From: JAAZAI01 sp050942875
GTDB taxonomy: Bacteria; Verrucomicrobiota; Kiritimatiellia; RFP12; UBA3636
Assembly (NCBI GenBank): GCA_050942875.1
Contig: JBMNOD010000025.1
Span: 1-41,808, forward strand
Direction: 5' to 3'
DNA length: 41,808 bases
Shown: in pieces, positions 16,408 through 26,279 of the stretch
Numbering within the stretch: the stretch's first letter is position 1
How the letters are laid out: every line of letters begins with the position of its first letter
The notes under the pieces: model-generated
The model's database searches: none
Seen by the model: the letters and a program-made list of their open reading frames with translations, nothing else
Told to the model about the DNA's origin: nothing
Made by a program: the position numbers and the translations under genes

Positions 16408-17048
16408 TCGCAAAAGAAGCCTTGGCCGTCTATCTCGTCACGGACGATCCGTCTCGCTACGCCGGCGACTTCCTCGACAACGTGGCGGCCGCCGTCGGCG
16501 GCGGCGTCACGGTCGTGCAATACCGCGACACCGAATCCTCGGATCGCGTCAAGTACACCCGTGCGCTCCGACTCCAGAACCTGCTCCGCGCCCGGGGCGT
16601 CCCGCTCATCATGGACAACGACGTCGACCTCGCACTGGCGATCGGCGCCGACGGCGTCCACCTCGGCCAGTCCGACCTGCCTGCCGATGTGGTTCGCCGA
16701 CTCGTCGGCCCGTCCATGACCATCGGCCTCTCCATCACGTGCGAAGCGGACGCGACGACGGTGTCGCCCGAAAGCGTGGACTACGTCGGCATCGGCCCCG
16801 TCTACGATGCAACGAAGACAAAAGCCGATGCCGCGCCGGAAATGGGGCTGGAAGGCTTCGCCGCCATTCGCAAATTGCTGGCGGACTACCCTGCCGTGGC
16901 CATCGGCGGCGTCACGCTGGAGCGCGCGCGCGGCATCGTCGACGCCGGCGCCGACGGCCTCGCCGTCGTCTCGGCCTTCTCGCGCTCGGCGACGCCCGCC
17001 GACGTCGCCCGCGGCTTCGCCGCGTGCTTCAGGAGCCCCGTCCCATGA
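16404..17048 (+). CDS. thiE: Thiamine-phosphate synthase
   Basis: Joins thiazole phosphate and HMP diphosphate to give thiamine phosphate. The 214 residues form the expected TIM barrel: VTVVQYRDTES (the Q-Y-R substrate strand), LIMDNDVDLALAIGADGVHLGQSDLP, DYVGIGPVYDATKTKAD and AIGGVTLERA. Translation starts inside the thiM stop (ATGA) and its own stop overlaps the next gene in the same way. With thiM it forms a salvage pair; no thiD, thiG or thiC is in the window, so HMP must be made or phosphorylated elsewhere. Confidence 0.95.
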   Translation: MIAKEALAVYLVTDDPSRYAGDFLDNVAAAVGGGVTVVQYRDTESSDRVKYTRALRLQNLLRARGVPLIMDNDVDLALAIGADGVHLGQSDLPADVVRRLVGPSMTIGLSITCEADATTVSPESVDYVGIGPVYDATKTKADAAPEMGLEGFAAIRKLLADYPAVAIGGVTLERARGIVDAGADGLAVVSAFSRSATPADVARGFAACFRSPVP

Positions 17049-17899
17049 ACCGACAGCTTCGACATGCGGTGGTCGCCATTCTGGCGGCCTGCCCCGCCCT
17101 CTGCCTCGGCGCGCAAGCCGCGCCGAAGGTGGCCGTGTCCATCCCGCCGCAGAAGGCCGTCGTCGCCGCCGTCGTCGGCGACGCCTGCGATGTGCTCGTG
17201 CTCGTCGACGTCGGCGGCGACCCGCATACGTTCGAGCCCACGCCGCGCCAGCTTGCCGCACTGCGCGACCGCCCGATCTACTTCACCATCGGCCTGCCCT
17301 TCGAGCAGGTGCTCGCCGACAAGCTCCAAAAGCTCCATCCCACGATGCGCTTCGTGGCAATGTCCCCCTCCCCCTCCATGGCTCCACGGCATGCCGCGGA
17401 GCTTGATCCGCATGTCTGGATGTCGCCGGATCGACTCGCCGAGCACGCCGCCGCCACGGCAACGGCGCTCGCCCGGATCGACCCGACCAACGCCGCCCGC
17501 TACGCCGCCGGCGCCGCGGACTTCGCTGAAAAAGTCGCGGCGCTCAAAGCCGGCCTGGCGGCGCGGCTTCGCGAGGCCGACGTGGCGGCGTTCGCAGTCT
17601 ACCACCCCGCATGGGGACATTTCGCCGAGGCGTTCGGGCTGGAGCAGCTCGCCATCGAAGCACACGGCCAGTCGCCGGGGGCGCGGCATCTTGCCGACTT
17701 CACGAAGCAGGTGCGCGAACGGGGCGTCAAGACGATCCTCGTGCAGAACGAGGCCGAGCGGCGGCGCGTCGCGCCCTTCGCTCGCCAAAACAATTTGCGC
17801 GTGGCGATTGTCAATCCCCTCGCCGAAGACGTGATCGCCACGTTGCGCGCCACGGCCGACGCCCTCTGCGGGGCGAACGCAAAACCGGCCGGCCGTTAG
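17045..17899 (+). CDS. Zinc/manganese-type ABC substrate-binding protein (ZnuA/TroA family), orphan
   Basis: Exported solute-binding protein of cluster A-I. A signal peptide (MNRQLRHAVVAILAACPALCLGAQAA) precedes KVAVSIPPQKAVVAAVVGD. Likely metal ligands are His in GGDPHTFEPTP, His in DPHVWMSPDRL and His in YHPAWGHFAEAFGL, with a carboxylate near the C-terminus. The His-rich loop of many ZnuA proteins is absent. The 284-residue product is translated from an ATG overlapping the thiE stop. No ATPase or permease gene accompanies it. Being locked into a thiamine salvage operon is odd for a metal binder; whether it carries metal or has been repurposed cannot be told from sequence. Confidence 0.85.
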   Translation: MNRQLRHAVVAILAACPALCLGAQAAPKVAVSIPPQKAVVAAVVGDACDVLVLVDVGGDPHTFEPTPRQLAALRDRPIYFTIGLPFEQVLADKLQKLHPTMRFVAMSPSPSMAPRHAAELDPHVWMSPDRLAEHAAATATALARIDPTNAARYAAGAADFAEKVAALKAGLAARLREADVAAFAVYHPAWGHFAEAFGLEQLAIEAHGQSPGARHLADFTKQVRERGVKTILVQNEAERRRVAPFARQNNLRVAIVNPLAEDVIATLRATADALCGANAKPAGR

Positions 17900-17916
17900 C
17901 CTTGGAGAATCGCGTC

Positions 17917-19506
17917 ATGTCCAAACCGGCATCAGTCAATGAAAACGTGCTCAAGGTCGGGAGCTTGACAGGACTCAGCCGCGTTCTTGGACTTGTTCGC
18001 GAGATGCTCACATCACGCCTCGTCGGTGCGGGGCTCTATCAATCGGCGTTTGTCTTCGCCTTCACGATTCCGAATCTCTTTCGCAAATTCTTCGGCGAAG
18101 GCGCGCTTTCCGTTGCCTTCGTGCCCGTGTTCAAAGAGGAGATCGAACAGGGGCGACGCGAGTCGGCGGAGCAGCTGGCCCGCGCCGTCTCCAGTGCCAT
18201 GGCGTCGATTTTGGCACTCATTTGTCTTGTCGCCATCCTCGTCATCACGGCCGTCTTGCCGACTGTCGAGCCCGACGGCCGTGTTTCCGCCGTGCTGCGG
18301 ATGACGCGCATCATGCTGCCCTACGCCGTCTTCATCTGCACGGCGGCTTTCGCGATGGGGGTGCAGAATGCGCATGGACGCTTCGCACGCGCCGCCGCCG
18401 CGCCGTCGATCCTCAACATCGTGTGGATCGGCACGCTGATTGCCCTGTTCTTCTTCCCCGACGTGCCGGTGCGGCGGCGTGTCTTCATCGTCGCCTGGGC
18501 GGTGCTCGTATCGGGCATTCTCCAGCTCGCGTTTCTCCTGCACGCCGTCTGGCGCAACGGAATCCGGCTCCTGCCGACCGCCGTCGGCTGGAACAGCGCA
18601 CTGGCGCGAACGGTCTGGCGCAACACCGGCATCGGCGTGATCGGCATGGGCGCCGTGCAGATCAATCTCGTGCTCGACAACGTGCTCGCGCTCTGGGCGG
18701 CGCCCTGGGCGCCCGCCGCGATCTCGTATGCCGAACGCCTCGTGTACCTCCCGCTCGGCATTGTCGCGACAGCCTTCGCCACCGTGCTGCTGCCCACGCT
18801 CGCCGGCCACTTCGCACACGGCGACCTCGACGGCGCCAAAACGACGTTCCTCACGTCGGTCGAAGACGTCCTGCTGCTCGCCATCCCCGCCGCCGCCGGC
18901 CTCATGCTGCTCTCGCACGACATCGTCACAATCATCTACCAAGGCGGGGAATTCAAGGCCCGGGACGCCCTCCGCGTGTCGCGCGCGCTGTTCTGCTACG
19001 CCCCCGGGCTGCTCTTCTTCAGCTTGAACAAGATCCTCACGCCCTGGTTCCACGCGCAGAAGGACATGAAGACGCCCGTCCGCGTCTCGCTCGCGATGGT
19101 CGGCGCGAACTTCACGCTCAACGTCCTCATGGTGCTGACGCTGCCGGTCGAGTGGAAGCACGCCGGGATCGCCGGCTCGACGGTCGTCTGCTCGCTCGCC
19201 TCCAGCGCCTTCCTCGCCGGAAAGGCATCGCAGCGCAACGGGCACATGGGGCTGCGCGCGCTGCTGAAGCCTGCGCGACGAATGACGGCGGCATGTCTGT
19301 TGATGATCGCCGCGGTCGCATGCGTCCGCCACCAGGTCTACGCCACGATGGGAACAGGACGCCTTGCGTCGCTGACCGTCGTCGGCGCCGGCATCGTCGC
19401 CGCCGTGGCGGTCTACGGCGTGGCGGTGTGGTTGCTTTGCCCAGACGCGACGCGGCGCGTGCTGATGATCCGGCGACATCCGCGACATCGAACAAATCCA
19501 ACATGA
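17917..19506 (+). CDS. murJ: Lipid II flippase MurJ
   Basis: Polytopic MATE-like membrane protein that moves lipid II across the cytoplasmic membrane for peptidoglycan synthesis. The 529 residues contain about 14 hydrophobic segments and family landmarks: SLTGLSRVLGLVREMLTSRLVGAG at the N-terminus, FTIPNLFRKFFGEGALSVAFVPVF, AISYAERLVYLPLGIVATAFATVLLPTLA, and the later FYA-like FCYAPGLLFFSLNKILTPWFHAQKDMKTPV. GGAG lies about 9 nt before the ATG. The gene starts 17 bp after the metal-binding-protein gene and overlaps the next gene by 4 bp, so expression is tied to thiamine genes upstream and a lyase-like gene downstream. Confidence 0.93.
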   Translation: MSKPASVNENVLKVGSLTGLSRVLGLVREMLTSRLVGAGLYQSAFVFAFTIPNLFRKFFGEGALSVAFVPVFKEEIEQGRRESAEQLARAVSSAMASILALICLVAILVITAVLPTVEPDGRVSAVLRMTRIMLPYAVFICTAAFAMGVQNAHGRFARAAAAPSILNIVWIGTLIALFFFPDVPVRRRVFIVAWAVLVSGILQLAFLLHAVWRNGIRLLPTAVGWNSALARTVWRNTGIGVIGMGAVQINLVLDNVLALWAAPWAPAAISYAERLVYLPLGIVATAFATVLLPTLAGHFAHGDLDGAKTTFLTSVEDVLLLAIPAAAGLMLLSHDIVTIIYQGGEFKARDALRVSRALFCYAPGLLFFSLNKILTPWFHAQKDMKTPVRVSLAMVGANFTLNVLMVLTLPVEWKHAGIAGSTVVCSLASSAFLAGKASQRNGHMGLRALLKPARRMTAACLLMIAAVACVRHQVYATMGTGRLASLTVVGAGIVAAVAVYGVAVWLLCPDATRRVLMIRRHPRHRTNPT

Positions 19507-21356
19507 ACCTGAACAAGACAATCGCCATCGCGGCGGCGACCATGCTCGCCTGCTGCCCTGGCAACACGAAAGCCAACAAAACCATGACTAGCACATTCGA
19601 CGAAACCGACCTGCTCAAGCGCCTCGAATCCCTCGGCGGCGCCCACCCCCGCCTCGGCACCCGCACCAACGTCCTGCCCGCCGACCTCGGCGACCGCCAG
19701 GGCTACGTCGACGCGCTCGTGGAGGAGGCAAGGGCCATCGTCCCGCTCCCCGTCCTCGAACGCAAGCAGGAAGGACGCCGGCTGCTGGCCGTCTCACGCG
19801 AGGCGCTGCGCCGCATCAGCACGCTCTCCATCGCCTGGATGCGAACGCGCGACCCCGCCCTGCTCGCCCGGGCCGAAGCCGAAATGCTGGCCGTCTGCGC
19901 CTTCTCGGACTGGAATCCAAGCCACTACCTCGACGTCGGCGAAATGAGCCTCGCCGTCGCCCTCGGCTACGACTGGCTCCACGACGCGCTCCCCGCCGAC
20001 TCGCGCGAGACGATCGCCGACGGACTCTGGCGGCTGGGCCTTGAGACCGCGCTTGACGAGAGACAGTGGTGGGTCAAGGCGAAGAACAACTGGGGGCAAG
20101 TCTGCCACGCCGGCATGACCGCCGCCGCGCTCGCACTCGCCGAGCGCCACCCCGACGCCGCGGCGACGGTCGTTGCGCGCGCCTTCCGCAACCTGCCGAT
20201 CTCCATGGACGCCTACGCCCCCGACGGCGTCTACCCGGAAGGCCCGACGTACTGGGACTATGGCACCTCCTTCAACGTCATGTTCTTCATCCTCGTGGAA
20301 TCCGCGCTCGGCACGTCCTACGGTCTCGACTCGGCCCCCGGCTTCGTCGATTCGGCCGATTTCATGCGCCATGCCACCGGAGCGACAGGCCGCTTCTTCA
20401 ACTTCGCCGACTGCGGCCTGTCCTACCGCAACCTGCCCGCGTTGCTCTGGTTCGCCGACCGCTATCCGGAGCGCTTCGGCGGGCGGGCGGCCGGTTCCTT
20501 CAAAACCGAATGGCACTCGCTGAGCAACCAGCCCAGCCGCTTCGTGCGCAGCCGCACGGCGCCGTTGACCCTGACCTTCGGCCTCCCAGCCAACCCCGCG
20601 ACGAATCAAACGCCGCCCGCCCTCCCCCGCGACTTCCACGGACGCGGCGGCAGCGAAATCGTGACGATGCGCAGCGCGTGGGACGACTCCAAAGCCTGGT
20701 ACGTCGGCATCAAATCCGGCAGCCCCGTCGTCTCCCATGGCCACATGGACGGCGGCTCGTTCATTCTCGAGGCGGAGGGCGTCCGCTGGGCCTGCGAAGC
20801 AGGCGCCGAAAACTACCACGCGCTCGAAAGCCAGGGCTACAACCTCTGGAACAACGCCCAGGACGGCCTGCGCTGGGGCGTCTTCCGCTACGGCAACCTC
20901 AGCCACAACATCCTCGTCGTCAATGGCGGACGCCAAATCGTCAAGGAACGGGCCGACGTCGTCGAAACAAGCCTCAACAGCCCGAGCCCGCACGCAACGG
21001 TGGACTTGAACCGCCTCTACGGACGCCCCGTCACGCGGCATTTCCACTTCGTCAACCGCCGCGGACTCGACATCCGCGACAACATCGGCGAACTCAAGGC
21101 CGGCGATGTCGTGCGCTGGCAGATGCTCACCCAGGCCGCGGCGAAACCAGAAGGCAACGCGCTCGTCCTGACACAGAACGGCAAGTTCCTCACGCTTGCC
21201 GTCGATGCCGACGTGACGTGGACCGTCGCCGAAGCGACGGCGCTCTACCAGCCGTGGGACACCCCGCAGGAAAACTTCCGCGTCGTCGCGTTCGAACGGA
21301 AGGCCGAAGCGGACGGCGCGATGCAACACACCGTCTCCATCCGCGGGCGCCACTAA
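19503..21356 (+). CDS. Heparinase II/III-like polysaccharide lyase family protein (617 aa)
   Basis: Exported protein: MNLNKTIAIAAATMLACCPGN is a signal peptide, and its LAC motif makes a lipoprotein possible. The N-terminal half is an alpha-helical toroid like those of alginate and heparin lyases (NNWGQVCHAGMTAAALAL, DAYAPDGVYPEGPTYWDYGTSF). The C-terminal half holds the heparinase II/III beta-domain, with VSHGHMDGGSFILEAEGVRWACEAGAENY, where the HGH.D.GSF block is conserved. Likely cleaves uronic-acid-containing polysaccharide by beta-elimination; the substrate is not predictable. The start overlaps the murJ stop (ATGA). It lies in a housekeeping operon rather than a polysaccharide-use cluster with sulfatases. 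Confidence 0.85.
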   Translation: MNLNKTIAIAAATMLACCPGNTKANKTMTSTFDETDLLKRLESLGGAHPRLGTRTNVLPADLGDRQGYVDALVEEARAIVPLPVLERKQEGRRLLAVSREALRRISTLSIAWMRTRDPALLARAEAEMLAVCAFSDWNPSHYLDVGEMSLAVALGYDWLHDALPADSRETIADGLWRLGLETALDERQWWVKAKNNWGQVCHAGMTAAALALAERHPDAAATVVARAFRNLPISMDAYAPDGVYPEGPTYWDYGTSFNVMFFILVESALGTSYGLDSAPGFVDSADFMRHATGATGRFFNFADCGLSYRNLPALLWFADRYPERFGGRAAGSFKTEWHSLSNQPSRFVRSRTAPLTLTFGLPANPATNQTPPALPRDFHGRGGSEIVTMRSAWDDSKAWYVGIKSGSPVVSHGHMDGGSFILEAEGVRWACEAGAENYHALESQGYNLWNNAQDGLRWGVFRYGNLSHNILVVNGGRQIVKERADVVETSLNSPSPHATVDLNRLYGRPVTRHFHFVNRRGLDIRDNIGELKAGDVVRWQMLTQAAAKPEGNALVLTQNGKFLTLAVDADVTWTVAEATALYQPWDTPQENFRVVAFERKAEADGAMQHTVSIRGRH

Positions 21357-21387
21357 GTGGCCTTTCACGATTCCGGAACCTCTCACC

Positions 21388-22803
21388 ATGCGCTATTCCA
21401 GCACTCGCGGCGGCGTACCATCGCTCCCGTTCAAATCAACCGTCACGACGGGGCTCGCCCGCGATGGCGGACTGTTCCTGCCCGAGCAGTTTCCCGACGT
21501 CTCGCACCACCTCGCCGCCTGGGCGGAGCTCGACTACATCGACCTCGCCTTCGAGGTCATGCGGCGCTTCATCGACGACATCCCCGAACGCGACCTGCGC
21601 GCCATCGTCGAACGCAGCTACGCCACGTTCGAACACCCCGACGTCACGCCCGTCCGCCCCGTCGGCCGCGTCCACATCCTCGAACTCTTCCACGGCCCCA
21701 CGCTCGCGTTCAAGGACGTCGCCCTGCAGTTCCTCGGCAACCTCTTCGAGTACATCCTGGCCGAGACCGGCGACGAAATCAACATCGTCGCCGCCACCTC
21801 GGGCGACACCGGCTCCGCCGCCATCCATGGCGTGCGCGGGAAAAAGGGCGTCCGCATCTTCGTCATGCACCCCGCCGGGCGCGTCAGCCCCGTGCAGGAA
21901 ATGCAAATGACGTCGGTGCTCGACGACAACGTCCACAACATCGCGCTGCAAGGGACGTTCGACGACGCCCAGGCGATCGTCAAGACGCTCTTCGGCGACC
22001 TGCCCTTCCGCGACCGCCACCATCTCGGCGCCGTCAACTCCATCAACTGGGCGCGCGTGCTGGCGCAGACCACCTACTATTTCCACGCCGGCCTCAAGGT
22101 CATGAAGCAGACCGGCGCCTCGCAAGTCTCCTTCTCCGTGCCCACCGGCAACTTCGGCGACATCTTCGCCGGCTACGTGGCCGCGCTCATGGGGCTGCCC
22201 GTGTGCAAGCTCGTGCTCGCGACAAACGAAAACGACATCCTCAACCGCTTCTTCAACTCCGGCGTCTACCAGAAAGGCGAGGTCGTGCCCACGCTCAGCC
22301 CGTCCATGGACATCCAGGCGGCCTCCAACTTCGAGCGCTGGCTCTGCCTCCACCTCGACCGCGACGCCGACGCCCTGCGCGAGCAGATGGAGCGCTTCGC
22401 CGAAACAGGCGCGACGACCGTCGCGCCCGCCCCGGGCGACGACGCCATGGATCGCTGGATCCGCGCCGGCAGCGCCAACACCGAGGACACGCTGGCGACG
22501 ATCCGCAAGTACCACGACCGCCACGGCTACCTGCTCGACCCCCACACCGCCGTCGGCGTCTTCGTCGCCGAGTGGAACCTCGCCGCCGACGTGCCCATGA
22601 TCTGCCTCGCCACGGCGCATCCCGCCAAATTCCCCGACGCCGTCGAGCAGGCCATCGGCAGCGCCGATCTGGCCGCCACACCCGCCATCGAGGCGCTCAA
22701 GGATCTCCCCACCCGCAAGACCACGCTCCCCAACGACCCCAAGGCCGTCGCCGCTTTCATCGAACAGGTCTTGGAGACAAGCCCCAGAACCAGCGGCCAG
22801 TGA
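21388..22803 (+). CDS. thrC: Threonine synthase
   Basis: PLP enzyme converting O-phosphohomoserine to threonine. The 471 residues match the long (class 2, E. coli/yeast-like) type: YSSTRGG near the start, the PLP lysine in FHGPTLAFKDVALQFLG, ATSGDTGSAAIHG, SINWARVLAQTTYYF and VPTGNFGDIFAGY. No Shine-Dalgarno is evident at the ATG 31 bp after the lyase gene; readthrough from the thiM promoter or a local promoter is possible. No hom or thrB is nearby. Convergent with mfd, separated by 114 bp holding a repeat fragment. Confidence 0.95.
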   Translation: MRYSSTRGGVPSLPFKSTVTTGLARDGGLFLPEQFPDVSHHLAAWAELDYIDLAFEVMRRFIDDIPERDLRAIVERSYATFEHPDVTPVRPVGRVHILELFHGPTLAFKDVALQFLGNLFEYILAETGDEINIVAATSGDTGSAAIHGVRGKKGVRIFVMHPAGRVSPVQEMQMTSVLDDNVHNIALQGTFDDAQAIVKTLFGDLPFRDRHHLGAVNSINWARVLAQTTYYFHAGLKVMKQTGASQVSFSVPTGNFGDIFAGYVAALMGLPVCKLVLATNENDILNRFFNSGVYQKGEVVPTLSPSMDIQAASNFERWLCLHLDRDADALREQMERFAETGATTVAPAPGDDAMDRWIRAGSANTEDTLATIRKYHDRHGYLLDPHTAVGVFVAEWNLAADVPMICLATAHPAKFPDAVEQAIGSADLAATPAIEALKDLPTRKTTLPNDPKAVAAFIEQVLETSPRTSGQ

Positions 22804-22863
22804 GCGAAAGCGCCCCGGCAGGCTCCTGCAGGCATTCTCCCGTGGACTGGCGCCGCAAGCCGC

Positions 22864-22912
22864 CTTGTGTTGGTTCCTCGTGGCCATCCCCCAGTCGGCG
22901 CAGCCGCCACGC
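22864..22912. repeat. Short copy of the TCGTGGCCAT...GCCGCCACG dispersed repeat
   Basis: TTCCTCGTGGCCATCCCC...GCGCAGCCGCCACG resembles the TTTTTCGTGGCCATTCCCCG unit of the 0.5-kb composite repeats. It lies between the convergent thrC and mfd ends. Confidence 0.6.
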
Positions 22913-22917
22913 ATGTC

Positions 22918-25900
22918 TCAGTTTGTTTGCATTGAGCGGATGATTGAAGAGATCGAGGCCAGAAGCTCGTCGGGCGTTCTGCCGACGGGCGCCGGCAAGT
23001 CGCCAGATGGCGTTCGGCAGGCGCGCCCTTCACGGAAAAGCATGAGCACGCCGTCATCGTCGAGCTCGATGCGTGAGATGCCGCGCTCGGCCGCAAGAAT
23101 GCGGCAGCGCGCCACGGCGAAAAGGCGGCGCAACGCCTCGGGCGCAGCGCCGAAGCGGTCGATCGTCTCGGCCTCCAGCGCATCGACCTCCGCCTCGGAG
23201 GAGCACTCGGCAATCCGTCGGTGGAACTCAAGACGCCGTGCATCTTCCGCCATGTAGACGCGGGGCAACGACGCCGCGGCGGCGCCATCCGCCAACGAAG
23301 GATCGGTCGCGAGAAACGGCAGCGAGAGATCCACGTTGACAAACAGCGGCGGCATCTCGCCACGGAGTCGGGCGATCGCACGACGGAGAAGCTGGCAGTA
23401 GAGCTGGAAGCCAACCGCGGCGATGTGACCGCTCTGTTCAGAACCGAGGAGATTCCCGGCGCCGCGGATGCCCAGATCGCGCAACGCCAGCCCGACGCCC
23501 GAGCCGAGCCCCGTATGCTGCTGGATCGCCTTGAGGCGCTCGCGCGCGTCGGCGCCAATCAAGCCGTTCGACGGGATCATGAAATACGCATACGCCTTCA
23601 CGCCGGCGCGCCCGACGCGTCCGCGAAGCTGGTAGAGGTCCGCAATGCCGAAGCGGTCGGCGCGATCGACGAGAATCGTGTTGGCGCGCGGGATGTCAAT
23701 CCCGCTCTCGATGATCGTCGTGGAGAGCAGCACGTCGTAGCGCCCGGCCGCAAAGTCCCGCATGACGCCTTCGATCTGCGCAGCCGGCATCTGCCCATGC
23801 CCGACGCCGATGCGGACGTGCGGCAGGAGTTCCTGCAGATGAGCATGGACGTGGTCGATCGTCAGGACGCGGTTGTGAAGATAGAAGACCTGCCCGCCCC
23901 GCCCCACTTCCGCGAGGATCGCCTCCTTCACCAGCTCGTCGGTTCGGCGCACCACCTTCGTCTCCGTGGCGACGCGCTCGCGCGGCGGCGTCTGGAGCAG
24001 GCTCAAGTCGCGCACCCCGACAATGCCCTGGTAGAGCGTCCGGGGAATCGGCGTGGCCGAGAGCGTCAGCACGTCCACCATCAAGCGCACCGTCTTGAGA
24101 AACTCCTTGTGCCGCACGCCGAAGCGCTGCTCCTCGTCGATGATGACCAAACCAAGATCCTTGAACTTGATCCCGGGTTGCAGCAGCCCGTGCGTGCCGA
24201 TGATGATGTCCACCGCGCCGCTGGCCACCCCCTCCAGCGCGGCGTCGCGCTGCTGGCGCGTGCAGAAGCGCGAATGGAGCGCAAGCGTGATCGGGTAGGC
24301 GGCCATGCGGTCGCGGAACGTGTCGTAATGCTGCTGGGCCAGCACCGTCGTCGGCACAAGCACCGCCACCTGCCGCCCCTGCATCGCGCAGATGAACGCC
24401 GCGCGAATCGCCACCTCCGTCTTGCCGTAGCCCGCATCGCCGCAAACGAGGCGATCCATCGGCTGCGACGACATCATGTCGTCCTTCACCTGGCGGATGC
24501 ACTTGGCCTGCCCCGGCGTCTCCGTGTACGGGAACGACGCCTCGAACTCGTGCAGGTACGGCGTCTCGCGCGCAAACGCAAACCCCCTCATCTGCTTGCG
24601 ACGCGCCTGCGTCTCCAGCATCTGGATGGCGAGCGTCCGAACGGCGGCATCCGCCAACGCCCTGTCGGCCGACCACCGGCGCCCGCCCAGCGAATGAAGC
24701 GCAACAGGCATGTCGCTGACGCCCTGATAGCGTGTGACGAGATGGGCGTTGGACACGGGCACGTAGAGCTTGGCGCCACGGGCATACTCGATGCAAAGCG
24801 CCTCGCCCCTGCCGCCGGCCATCTCGCGCTCCTCCAAGCCAATGAAACGCCCGATGCCGTATTCCAAATGGACGACAAGATCGCCCGGCACAATGGCCTC
24901 GGTGTACGTCTCGGGAATGTCGGTCTGCGCAAGAGCCTCGCCATCGACATCCAGCGCCCCAGTCTCCGGACGCAACGCAAAATGAAGCCCCGGACGCTTC
25001 ACGCGTCCATAAAGATCGGGCTGCGCAAGATACAAGGCGCGGGTGCGACCATCCGACGACGTAATCGCAAAACCGCCCGAAAGCCGGGCGACGCGCAAAT
25101 CAACAGCAGAATCAGGAAGCTCGGCACGAAGATGCCCGAGGATTCCCTCGGTATCCAGGCAGAAACGAAGCGACGCGTTCTCGTCCTTGTGGATCTGCAG
25201 GCACTCTGCCACAAGGTTCCGGCGATGAAACGCCATGAAGTCCGGATCATGCCGGTGCGCCGCCGCCACGGCAAGGCTGTTGATCGGCGCAAAGGGCAGC
25301 GACGCGGTCGCGCAATCCGGCGCCGCCGGATCGCCGACAAAGAACTGGCGAATCGAGGCGCGGGCGTCAAGGGCGGCGTGGATCGCGTCGAGACGGTTCG
25401 CGGGCGGGAGCGCCGCGTTTTCAGCAAAGACTTCGCCTTCAAGGCCAATCTCCTCGTGACCGATCCACAAGACGGCCGCGCCCTCCGGCAGCGCGTCGTG
25501 AAGCCAGGCGGAACCCGCATCGCGAAGAACGGCGGGCGGAATCGTCAGCGAAGAGCGCACGCGGACGGAACGCTGGTCGAGCGGCGTGAAGTCGCGCAGC
25601 GACTCGATGTCGTCGCCAAAAAACTCCAGGCGCGACGGCAGGCGCGACGCCGGCGGCCACACATCGACGATGCCGCCCTTGACGGCGTACCGCCCCGGTT
25701 CGTATACCTCGCGCTCGCGGACGTAGCCGGCGTCGGCGAGCCAGCCGACCAGATCCTCCATGCCGGGCGCGTCGCCCGTGGCGACGGTGCGCGAACGCGC
25801 CGCCGCCTGGTCGGGATCGGGCGAAGGCTGGAGCAGCGCCTGCACGCACGTCGCGACAACGATCCGGGGCGGCGCCGCACGCCGCAACAGACGGATCGCC

Positions 25901-26205
25901 GCGAGGCGCGCCGCGACGGCCTCGGGATCATCCTCCGCCAAGTCCAGCATCGGGCAGGGGTGGACGCAAGAAGACGTGGAACAGAACGCAAGCGCGTCGT
26001 GGGAAAAGCTCTCAAGCGCAATCGGCGTCGGGAGCACCGCCAGCACGGCGGGGATGCCCGCGTCGCGCCGCAACGCCTCGGCGACGGCCGCCGTCCCCGC
26101 ACCCGGCGGCTCGGAAAACGCCACACGCAATGCCGCCGGCAGGCCTTGCCGGATCCTGGCGGCAAGGCTGTCTGAAAGAAGCGGCGGTAAAGAATTCTGC
26201 GGCAT
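22918..26205 (-). CDS. mfd: Transcription-repair coupling factor
   Basis: DNA translocase that removes RNA polymerase stalled at lesions and recruits UvrA. The 1095 residues run in family order: N-terminal UvrB-like region (EVYEPGRYAVKGGIVDVWPP, LEFFGDDIESLRDF), CarD-like polymerase-interaction domain (VPGDLVVHLEYGIGRFIGLEE, about 440-490), helicase motor (Walker A GDAGYGKTEVAIRAAF near 588; DEEQRFGVRHKE near 690; SATPIPRTL; STTIIESGIDIPRANT; QLRGRVGRAG), and a C-terminal UvrA-interacting domain. The ATG at 26205 (MPQNSLPPLL) is preferred to the longer frame at 26337, because a promoter lies between them. No Shine-Dalgarno is seen. Confidence 0.96.
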   Translation of the reverse strand: MPQNSLPPLLSDSLAARIRQGLPAALRVAFSEPPGAGTAAVAEALRRDAGIPAVLAVLPTPIALESFSHDALAFCSTSSCVHPCPMLDLAEDDPEAVAARLAAIRLLRRAAPPRIVVATCVQALLQPSPDPDQAAARSRTVATGDAPGMEDLVGWLADAGYVREREVYEPGRYAVKGGIVDVWPPASRLPSRLEFFGDDIESLRDFTPLDQRSVRVRSSLTIPPAVLRDAGSAWLHDALPEGAAVLWIGHEEIGLEGEVFAENAALPPANRLDAIHAALDARASIRQFFVGDPAAPDCATASLPFAPINSLAVAAAHRHDPDFMAFHRRNLVAECLQIHKDENASLRFCLDTEGILGHLRAELPDSAVDLRVARLSGGFAITSSDGRTRALYLAQPDLYGRVKRPGLHFALRPETGALDVDGEALAQTDIPETYTEAIVPGDLVVHLEYGIGRFIGLEEREMAGGRGEALCIEYARGAKLYVPVSNAHLVTRYQGVSDMPVALHSLGGRRWSADRALADAAVRTLAIQMLETQARRKQMRGFAFARETPYLHEFEASFPYTETPGQAKCIRQVKDDMMSSQPMDRLVCGDAGYGKTEVAIRAAFICAMQGRQVAVLVPTTVLAQQHYDTFRDRMAAYPITLALHSRFCTRQQRDAALEGVASGAVDIIIGTHGLLQPGIKFKDLGLVIIDEEQRFGVRHKEFLKTVRLMVDVLTLSATPIPRTLYQGIVGVRDLSLLQTPPRERVATETKVVRRTDELVKEAILAEVGRGGQVFYLHNRVLTIDHVHAHLQELLPHVRIGVGHGQMPAAQIEGVMRDFAAGRYDVLLSTTIIESGIDIPRANTILVDRADRFGIADLYQLRGRVGRAGVKAYAYFMIPSNGLIGADARERLKAIQQHTGLGSGVGLALRDLGIRGAGNLLGSEQSGHIAAVGFQLYCQLLRRAIARLRGEMPPLFVNVDLSLPFLATDPSLADGAAAASLPRVYMAEDARRLEFHRRIAECSSEAEVDALEAETIDRFGAAPEALRRLFAVARCRILAAERGISRIELDDDGVLMLFREGRACRTPSGDLPAPVGRTPDELLASISSIIRSMQTN

Positions 26206-26241
26206 GGGGCGTTGGGGCGGAAACTGAAAAGGAATCCAAAA

Positions 26242-26270
26242 AGCATACAGCCCGCCAAAATTTAAATCAA
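26242..26270 (-). promoter_or_regulatory. mfd promoter
   Basis: TTGATT-N17-TATGCT on the minus strand; predicted RNA start about 30 nt before the chosen mfd ATG. Confidence 0.5.
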
Positions 26271-26279
26271 GGACGATCA

